Of a stretch of 10,571 bases of DNA, positions 6,969-10,571 are shown piece by piece (position 1 is the stretch's first letter; the number at the start of each line of letters is the position of its first letter). The notes beneath the pieces were generated by a model. That model saw only the letters and a program-made list of their open reading frames with translations, ran no database searches and was not told the DNA's origin. The position numbers and the translations under genes are program-made. This DNA comes from an uncultured Alphaproteobacteria bacterium (GTDB lineage: Bacteria; Pseudomonadota; Alphaproteobacteria; Caulobacterales; Parvularculaceae): contig CALKYG010000452.1 of assembly GCA_938003575.1 (NCBI GenBank), positions 1 through 10,571 on the forward strand, in the 5' to 3' direction.

Positions 6969-6982
6969 ACGTGGAATGCAAA

Positions 6983-7873
6983 ATGGCGAACATCGCTTTT
7001 CTCGGCCTCGGCAACATGGGTGGTCCGATGGCCGCAAATCTCGCCAGGGCGGGCCACGCGGTCACCGCTTTCGACTTGTCGAAACCGGCGCTCGCCAGAG
7101 CGGTGGAAAACGGCTGCGCCGCAGCGGCGAGCATCGCCGAAGCCGTCGCCGGCGCCGACTTTGTCGTGACCATGCTGCCCGCCGGCAAACATGTGCGGTC
7201 CGTTTACCTCAACGCCGACGGCGTGATCGCGAATGCGAAGGCTGGCGCCCTGCTGATCGATTCATCGACGATCGACGTTGATACGGCGCGCGCCGTGTCG
7301 AAGGCCGCCGCTGAAAAAGGCTTCGCCATGCTCGATGCGCCGGTGTCCGGCGGCGTCGGCGGCGCCGCCGCCGGCACGCTGACGTTCATGGCGGGCGGGG
7401 CCGCCGACGCGTTCGAGAAGGCAAAACCGATCCTCGAAAAAATGGGCCGGAACATTTTTCACGCAGGAGCGTCCGGCAACGGGCAGGCGGCAAAGATCGC
7501 CAATAACATGCTGCTCGGCATCACGATGATTGCGACATGCGAGGCGTTCAACCTGGCTGAAAGACTGGGGCTCGATGCGCAGACCTTTTTCAACATCTCA
7601 TCGACCGCATCCGGACAGTCATGGTCGATGACGAGTTATTGTCCGGCGCCCGGTCCGGTGCCGGCGGCGCCCTCCAACCGCGATTATAAGCCGGGCTTCG
7701 CTGCTTCGATGATGCTGAAGGATATGCGTCTGGCGCAGGAAGCCGCGCACGCGGCGAAAGCGGCGACGCCGCTCGGCGCACAGGCCGAGGCGCTCTACGC
7801 GCTGATGGAAGCGGCGGGGAAAGACGACCTCGATTTTTCCGGCGTCATGAAACTGATCCGCGGGGACCTGTGA
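6983..7873 (+). CDS. mmsB: 3-hydroxyisobutyrate dehydrogenase
   Basis: This complete 296-residue NAD-dependent beta-hydroxyacid dehydrogenase oxidises 3-hydroxyisobutyrate to methylmalonate semialdehyde, the substrate of MmsA. The dinucleotide-binding motif GLGNMGGPMA is at 8-17. The substrate-binding motif DAPVSGGVGGAAAGTLTFM is at 118-136. The catalytic lysine K171 lies in GNGQAAKIANN with N175 nearby. The C-terminal KDMRLAQEAA element (about 240) is typical of the HIBADH subgroup. The ATG at 6983 is chosen because MANIAFLGLGNMG is the conserved beginning; a GTG at 6971 would add four residues. A weak GGA precedes it. It is separated from the other valine genes by the inverted glycosyltransferase gene and appears to have its own promoter. 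Its TGA overlaps the GTG start of the following L,D-transpeptidase frame. Confidence 0.95.
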   Translation: MANIAFLGLGNMGGPMAANLARAGHAVTAFDLSKPALARAVENGCAAAASIAEAVAGADFVVTMLPAGKHVRSVYLNADGVIANAKAGALLIDSSTIDVDTARAVSKAAAEKGFAMLDAPVSGGVGGAAAGTLTFMAGGAADAFEKAKPILEKMGRNIFHAGASGNGQAAKIANNMLLGITMIATCEAFNLAERLGLDAQTFFNISSTASGQSWSMTSYCPAPGPVPAAPSNRDYKPGFAASMMLKDMRLAQEAAHAAKAATPLGAQAEALYALMEAAGKDDLDFSGVMKLIRGDL

Positions 7874-8301
7874 GGAAGGGCCGCGGCTTTGCTCTGTTGG
7901 TTCTGGCCGCGGTTGCTGCGATCGGCTGCGCAACAACGAGCGGCAAGGCTGTTGCTGACGAGGCGCGCTGGAGCGACCGCAACGCGCAGGACCTTATCGA
8001 CTATTCAATGATGCTTGACCGGGCGGGTCTTGATCGCAGCGCTTATGATGTTGTGGATCTGGAGATGGCGCTCGAGCGGCGTGACGCCGTCGCGGTCGAA
8101 CTCTCGGCGTCGGCGCTTTTTGAGCGGATTGCGCGTGACCTCTCCGCCGGAGCGACCCCCGCCGACGACCGGCGCCGATGGCGGATGGGCGCGCCGGCGA
8201 TTGAAGGCGCCGGGATCGAGGCGGCGATGACTGAGGCGCTCACGAGCGGCCGCGTCGCTGAAGCCCTTGACGCGTTTTCGCCCGCGCACGCCGAGTTTTA
8301 G
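7870..8301 (+). CDS. N-terminal fragment of the L,D-transpeptidase (signal plus scaffold region)
   Basis: If the amber codon is obeyed, this 143-residue product is made. It has an export signal MRKGRGFALLVLAAVAAIGC (possible lipoprotein, Cys20; or Sec cleavage after AVA near residue 29) and the acidic helical scaffold region typical of YcbB-type enzymes. It has no catalytic residues, so it would be inactive. The GTG start overlaps the mmsB stop, with GGGGA a few nt upstream, making coupling to mmsB translation likely. Confidence 0.55.
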   Translation: MRKGRGFALLVLAAVAAIGCATTSGKAVADEARWSDRNAQDLIDYSMMLDRAGLDRSAYDVVDLEMALERRDAVAVELSASALFERIARDLSAGATPADDRRRWRMGAPAIEGAGIEAAMTEALTSGRVAEALDAFSPAHAEF

Positions 8302-8354
8302 AGGCTCTCGGCCGCGCTCTCGGCGGCGACCGATGAAGAGACTGCGGATATCCT

Positions 8355-8358
8355 GAGG
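8355..8358 (+). promoter_or_regulatory. Possible internal Shine-Dalgarno for re-initiation
   Basis: GAGG lies 6 nt before an in-frame ATG at 8365, 54 nt beyond the amber codon. This could allow re-initiation of the catalytic half, but the match may be chance because the stretch encodes conserved residues of the intact protein. Confidence 0.25.
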
Positions 8359-8364
8359 CTGAAC

Positions 8365-9084
8365 ATGGAGCGCTGGCGCTGGATGCCGCGCAATCTCGGG
8401 CAGGACTATGTGCTGGTGAATGTTCCATCCTTCGAAACAATTGTCGTCCGCGGCGGAAAAGAAACGGCGCGCCGGCGCGTCATCGCCGGCGCCCTGAAAA
8501 CGCCGACGCCGCAATTCGCCGCAGCGATTACCGGCGTCGTCGTCAACCCGGTCTGGTTTGTTCCCTCGAGCATCGTTGCGGAAAGCGTCGGCGCGCTGTT
8601 GCGCGACAAGCCGCTGGAAGCGGCGCGCCTCGGCTATTTCGCAGCCGAGGACGGCGGAATCAGACAAAAGCCAGGCCCCAGAAACTCGCTCGGGCGAATG
8701 AAGCTTGCAATGCCGAACCCCTATTCGGTGTTTATTCACGACACGCCCGAAAAGAAAAACTTCGACAAGGAGCGGCGAGCGCTCAGCCATGGATGCGTCA
8801 GGGTTGACGACGCTCTCGGTTTCGCCGCGGCGGTATTGGGCGGCGAGTGGACGCAAGAGGCGCTTGAGGAAGTTGCCGACGTTGGATCGACAGTCACCAT
8901 CGACCTTGAGGCGCCGATACCGGTCTATATCGCCTACTTCACAGCGATGAGCGACGCTTCAGGCGCGATGCGGATCTATGACGACGTTTACAAGCTCGAC
9001 GCCCAGATGACGGCGGAGGCCGAGAAGGAAGCGCCGAGCGCTACGATCGCCCGCGGCGAGTGCGTCGCAGCGCCGGCATCCTAA
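8365..9084 (+). CDS. C-terminal fragment of the L,D-transpeptidase (YkuD catalytic domain)
   Basis: This 239-residue open frame follows the amber codon and starts at the ATG of the conserved MERWRW segment. It holds the entire YkuD domain: YVLVNVPSFETIVV, the GxxxTPTP-like region, HDTPEKKNFDKERRALSHG and the catalytic CVRVDD. A C-terminal extension with PVYIAYFTAM follows, as in YcbB homologues. Made alone it would have no signal peptide, so it would stay in the cytoplasm away from its peptidoglycan substrate. Its stop shares two bases with the stop of the convergent gene. Confidence 0.6.
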   Translation: MERWRWMPRNLGQDYVLVNVPSFETIVVRGGKETARRRVIAGALKTPTPQFAAAITGVVVNPVWFVPSSIVAESVGALLRDKPLEAARLGYFAAEDGGIRQKPGPRNSLGRMKLAMPNPYSVFIHDTPEKKNFDKERRALSHGCVRVDDALGFAAAVLGGEWTQEALEEVADVGSTVTIDLEAPIPVYIAYFTAMSDASGAMRIYDDVYKLDAQMTAEAEKEAPSATIARGECVAAPAS

Positions 9085-9695
9085 AGGATGAAATCCTGAA
9101 GCTTTCCCGCGTAAAGAAGCCGGCCGGGGCCGAGCGCGTCCAGCGTTTCCTTCAGTCCTGTCTCGCTAAGCGCGAAACATCCTTCGCTGCGGCCGAGTTT
9201 TCCGTATTTCCCGATCATGTCATCGCTGACATACCATGCCGAGTGAATGACGATCGCCCGCCGGTCGGCGTTGCTGTTTTCCGGGTCGAGCCCTGTAAGA
9301 CGCATCGCACGGCCGTATTTGCCGTCATACTGCGCGCCGGTCAGGTAGGCGCCGCTTGATGAAGCGTAAGAGCCGACAGCGTTAGAAAAAGTCTTCAGCC
9401 AGCCGGTGTGCCGCGGGTCCGAGCCGCGTCCATGCGCGGTCAGCATCGACTTCACCTCACCCCGTTCGATGTCGACGAGATGAAAGCGCGGCGACCAGGA
9501 GGGCGCCGAGAAATCGGCAAGGGCGACAATGTCAGACTTCTTGATGCGGCGCGCGTTCCGCCGCGCCAGCTCCCTCGCCATTGCAACGAGCCGCGACCCG
9601 TCGAGCGGCGAGGCGGCGGTGGCGGCGAGCGGCGCAAGCGCCGCAGCGGCGGCGGCGCCTTTCAGGAAAACTCGCCTGCAAAAATGCGATTTCAC
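9081..9695 (-). CDS. Tat-exported murein L,D-transpeptidase-like protein (YkuD_2 family)
   Basis: This 204-residue protein has a twin-arginine signal, C-R-R-V-F-L-K-G followed by an Ala-rich hydrophobic core, with likely cleavage after ATA near residue 27. The mature part belongs to the YkuD_2 type of murein L,D-transpeptidase catalytic domain. Its conserved marks are SNAVGSYASSSGAYLTG, the catalytic-site His in IVIHSAWYV (H151) and GRSEGCFALSE with Cys173. The role is presumably peptidoglycan crosslinking or trimming in the periplasm. Family members usually have Pro after the Cys (GCPA); here it is Phe, a variation but not at a catalytic position. The start is GTG at 9695, the only start placing the Tat motif at the N-terminus, and its ribosome-binding site is weak. 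It is convergent with and abuts the broken YcbB-type gene, so it may now supply related activity. Confidence 0.87.
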   Translation of the reverse strand: MKSHFCRRVFLKGAAAAAALAPLAATAASPLDGSRLVAMARELARRNARRIKKSDIVALADFSAPSWSPRFHLVDIERGEVKSMLTAHGRGSDPRHTGWLKTFSNAVGSYASSSGAYLTGAQYDGKYGRAMRLTGLDPENSNADRRAIVIHSAWYVSDDMIGKYGKLGRSEGCFALSETGLKETLDALGPGRLLYAGKLQDFIL

Positions 9696-9765
9696 GTCTC
9701 TGGATCCAGTCTGACCGGTGAGAGAAGTAGGCCCTAATCTATCTGATCCAAGACGGCTGCGTCAC

Positions 9766-10125
9766 CTAGCCGCTGGTTTCGGCAAAGGCGATGCCGACTT
9801 CACGTCCATCCTGCCATATCACCTCTGCGTCGCGCCGGAGGCCGGACTGTGAAACCACCAGGCGGACTGTCGGCGGGAGCGCTTGTCCGGTTTCCAGGAC
9901 AATGCGCGCGCCTGTCTGGGAATAGTCCTTGATGACGCACGCGACTTCATTGCGTCCCGAATAGACGATCTTGCCGACGCGAAATGCAGGCTTCCTTTCG
10001 CCTGTTCTCTTGTCCGATTTTCTTGGCGGCGCTTTTTTCAGCCCGAAAGCCGCCGGCGCCGCGGCGCCGGAGCTGATTGCTCTCAAACGGCGATTCAGCC
10101 GATCGCCATTGCCGTCGGTCGACAT
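9766..10125 (-). CDS. PilZ-domain protein with degenerate Arg motif
   Basis: This 119-residue protein has a basic, probably disordered N-terminus (1-42) and a PilZ domain (about 43-115). The D-x-S-x-x-G motif is present (D67-Y-S69-Q-T-G72), followed by ARIVL and the late strand AEVIWQDGREVGIAF. The upstream R-x-x-x-R motif reads K45-P-A-F-R49, with the first Arg replaced by Lys, so c-di-GMP binding may be weakened or lost. The ATG at 10125 is preferred over the one at 10131 because AGAGGG lies 7 nt upstream of it and only 1 nt upstream of the other. It lies 52 nt downstream of a second PilZ gene to which it aligns well, suggesting duplication. The target process (motility, envelope or polysaccharide) is not visible. 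Confidence 0.82.
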   Translation of the reverse strand: MSTDGNGDRLNRRLRAISSGAAAPAAFGLKKAPPRKSDKRTGERKPAFRVGKIVYSGRNEVACVIKDYSQTGARIVLETGQALPPTVRLVVSQSGLRRDAEVIWQDGREVGIAFAETSG

Positions 10126-10132
10126 ACGCATG

Positions 10133-10138
10133 CCCTCT
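10133..10138 (-). promoter_or_regulatory. Shine-Dalgarno selecting the second of two ATGs
   Basis: AGAGGG on the minus strand has 7 nt spacing to the ATG at 10125 and only 1 nt to the ATG at 10131, so the downstream ATG is the better start for the PilZ protein. Confidence 0.45.
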
Positions 10139-10177
10139 GCGCAGGTTCTTCGATCGATGTGATCAAGGTTGGGTTTA

Positions 10178-10555
10178 CTAAGGGTTAATCTCGACTTTCG
10201 AACTCCCGAAGCCGACCCGATGACCGACCAGAAACGAAAGCCCGGCCGATCTTCCGCGCCGCCAGACCACGCGCGCCCGCTTGATCTCGCCGGTCATGAC
10301 AATTCTCAATACGACGTAATCGGGAAGGGATTCGGCGCCGTCGAGCTCAACGCGCGCGCCGTTTGGACTGACATCCGCGATGACGCAGCCGAGCCTTGCG
10401 CCGCCGGCGATGGTGAGCCTGCCTTGCCGGTATACCGGACGGCGAGGCTCCTTCCGTCTTGGTTCCTCGCGCAGGGATGACGGCCGCACCTTCACCGGTT
10501 CCGCGGCGGCGATAGCGGCGATGCGCTCGGCGATCCTGTCCGGCCTTTTCGCCAT
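10178..10555 (-). CDS. PilZ-domain protein (c-di-GMP binding motif intact)
   Basis: This 125-residue protein has an N-terminal helical, charged segment (1-36) and one PilZ domain (about 37-112). Both c-di-GMP motifs are complete and correctly spaced: R39-P-V-Y-R43 and D61-V-S63-P-N-G66. ARVEL and the late strand ARVVWRRGRSAGLSF follow, so it is a good candidate c-di-GMP effector. A stand-alone PilZ domain of this size usually acts by binding a partner protein. The ATG at 10555 has GAGGA 8 nt upstream. It is followed on the same strand by a diverged PilZ gene, probably in one transcript. No diguanylate cyclase, phosphodiesterase or motility gene is in view to name its pathway. Confidence 0.87.
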   Translation of the reverse strand: MAKRPDRIAERIAAIAAAEPVKVRPSSLREEPRRKEPRRPVYRQGRLTIAGGARLGCVIADVSPNGARVELDGAESLPDYVVLRIVMTGEIKRARVVWRRGRSAGLSFLVGHRVGFGSSKVEINP

Positions 10556-10571
10556 TGAAGAGTCCTCAGCA

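Larger units (their letters stand above)
7870..9084 (+). pseudogene. YcbB-type L,D-transpeptidase interrupted by an in-frame amber codon
   Basis: Read through, this is one 404-codon frame with a single TAG at 8299-8301 (codon 144) and no frameshift. On both sides of the TAG the peptide continues as expected for this family: HAEF before, then RLSAALSAATDEETADIL and LNMERWRWMPRNLG after. Domains in order are a lipoprotein or Sec-type signal (1-28, possible lipobox Cys20), a YcbB-like scaffold region (about 35-150), and a YkuD catalytic domain (about 175-350). The catalytic domain holds H-D-T-P and SHGCVR, with catalytic Cys309 (TGC at 8794-8796). Such enzymes make 3-3 crosslinks in periplasmic peptidoglycan. 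One base change from a sense codon (for example CAG, AAG or GAG) explains the lesion. The intact remainder implies a recent mutation, a sequencing error or suppression. It is convergent with a second L,D-transpeptidase gene. Confidence 0.75.

Noticed and set aside
8299..8301. TAG as a recoded sense codon (pyrrolysine or code change)
   Set aside because: TAG is the normal stop of most genes here, no pyrrolysine machinery is in view, and the site is not catalytic.
8005..8856. Antisense 283-codon frame opposite the interrupted L,D-transpeptidase, considered as a reason for the amber codon
   Set aside because: The peptide is basic and motif-free, while the plus strand shows clear YkuD motifs on both sides of the stop.
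9600..9665. GGCGGC/GCGGCG-rich stretch considered as a simple repeat
   Set aside because: It encodes the Ala-rich core of the Tat signal peptide; codon bias explains it.
9700..9709. CTGGATCCAG palindrome before the YkuD_2 gene considered as an operator
   Set aside because: It is a single 10-bp palindrome between the proposed promoter zone and the start, with no second copy or clear promoter; too little to call.

Overview
The window is GC-rich, gene-dense chromosomal DNA of an alphaproteobacterium. This is inferred from protein style (DUF1330, GFA, paired PilZ proteins, RxxFLK Tat signal), tightly packed genes and frequent GTG/TTG starts; the sequence does not fix the genus. No rRNA, tRNA, CRISPR array, insertion sequence or phage gene was seen, and no gene-free stretch exceeds about 120 bases.

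Layout. (1) Positions 1-5755 (+) look like one long operon of nine genes with gaps of 3-10 nt or 4-nt stop/start overlaps. They are the 3' part of methylmalonate-semialdehyde dehydrogenase (mmsA, starting exactly at its catalytic Cys), a membrane-anchored unknown protein, a small VanZ-like membrane protein, a GFA-fold zinc protein, a DedA/VTT membrane protein, an isobutyryl-CoA-type acyl-CoA dehydrogenase, a DUF1330 protein, a 3-hydroxyisobutyryl-CoA hydrolase and a glutathione S-transferase. (2) Positions 5727-6863 (-) hold a GT4-type glycosyltransferase, convergent with and overlapping the GST end. (3) A short divergent control region (6864-6982) contains plausible overlapping promoters. (4) Positions 6983-9084 (+) hold mmsB (3-hydroxyisobutyrate dehydrogenase), then a YcbB-type L,D-transpeptidase interrupted by one in-frame amber codon at 8299-8301. 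(5) Positions 9081-10555 (-) hold a second, Tat-exported L,D-transpeptidase of the YkuD_2 type and two tandem PilZ-domain proteins.

How the genes work together. The acyl-CoA dehydrogenase, hydrolase, MmsB and MmsA cover four steps of valine breakdown: isobutyryl-CoA to methacrylyl-CoA, then 3-hydroxyisobutyryl-CoA to 3-hydroxyisobutyrate, methylmalonate semialdehyde and propionyl-CoA. The methacrylyl-CoA hydratase is not in the window. A GST and a GFA-fold protein in the same operon suggest thiol-based handling of reactive intermediates (inference). The right third is about the cell envelope and c-di-GMP: two different L,D-transpeptidases meet tail to tail, one apparently broken, followed by two PilZ proteins of which one has a degenerate c-di-GMP motif.

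Most interesting points: the single amber codon in an otherwise intact L,D-transpeptidase, the GST/GFA content of the valine operon, the inverted repeat at the convergent GST/glycosyltransferase ends, the shared divergent promoter region, and the diverged PilZ pair. I found no convincing wholly new system.
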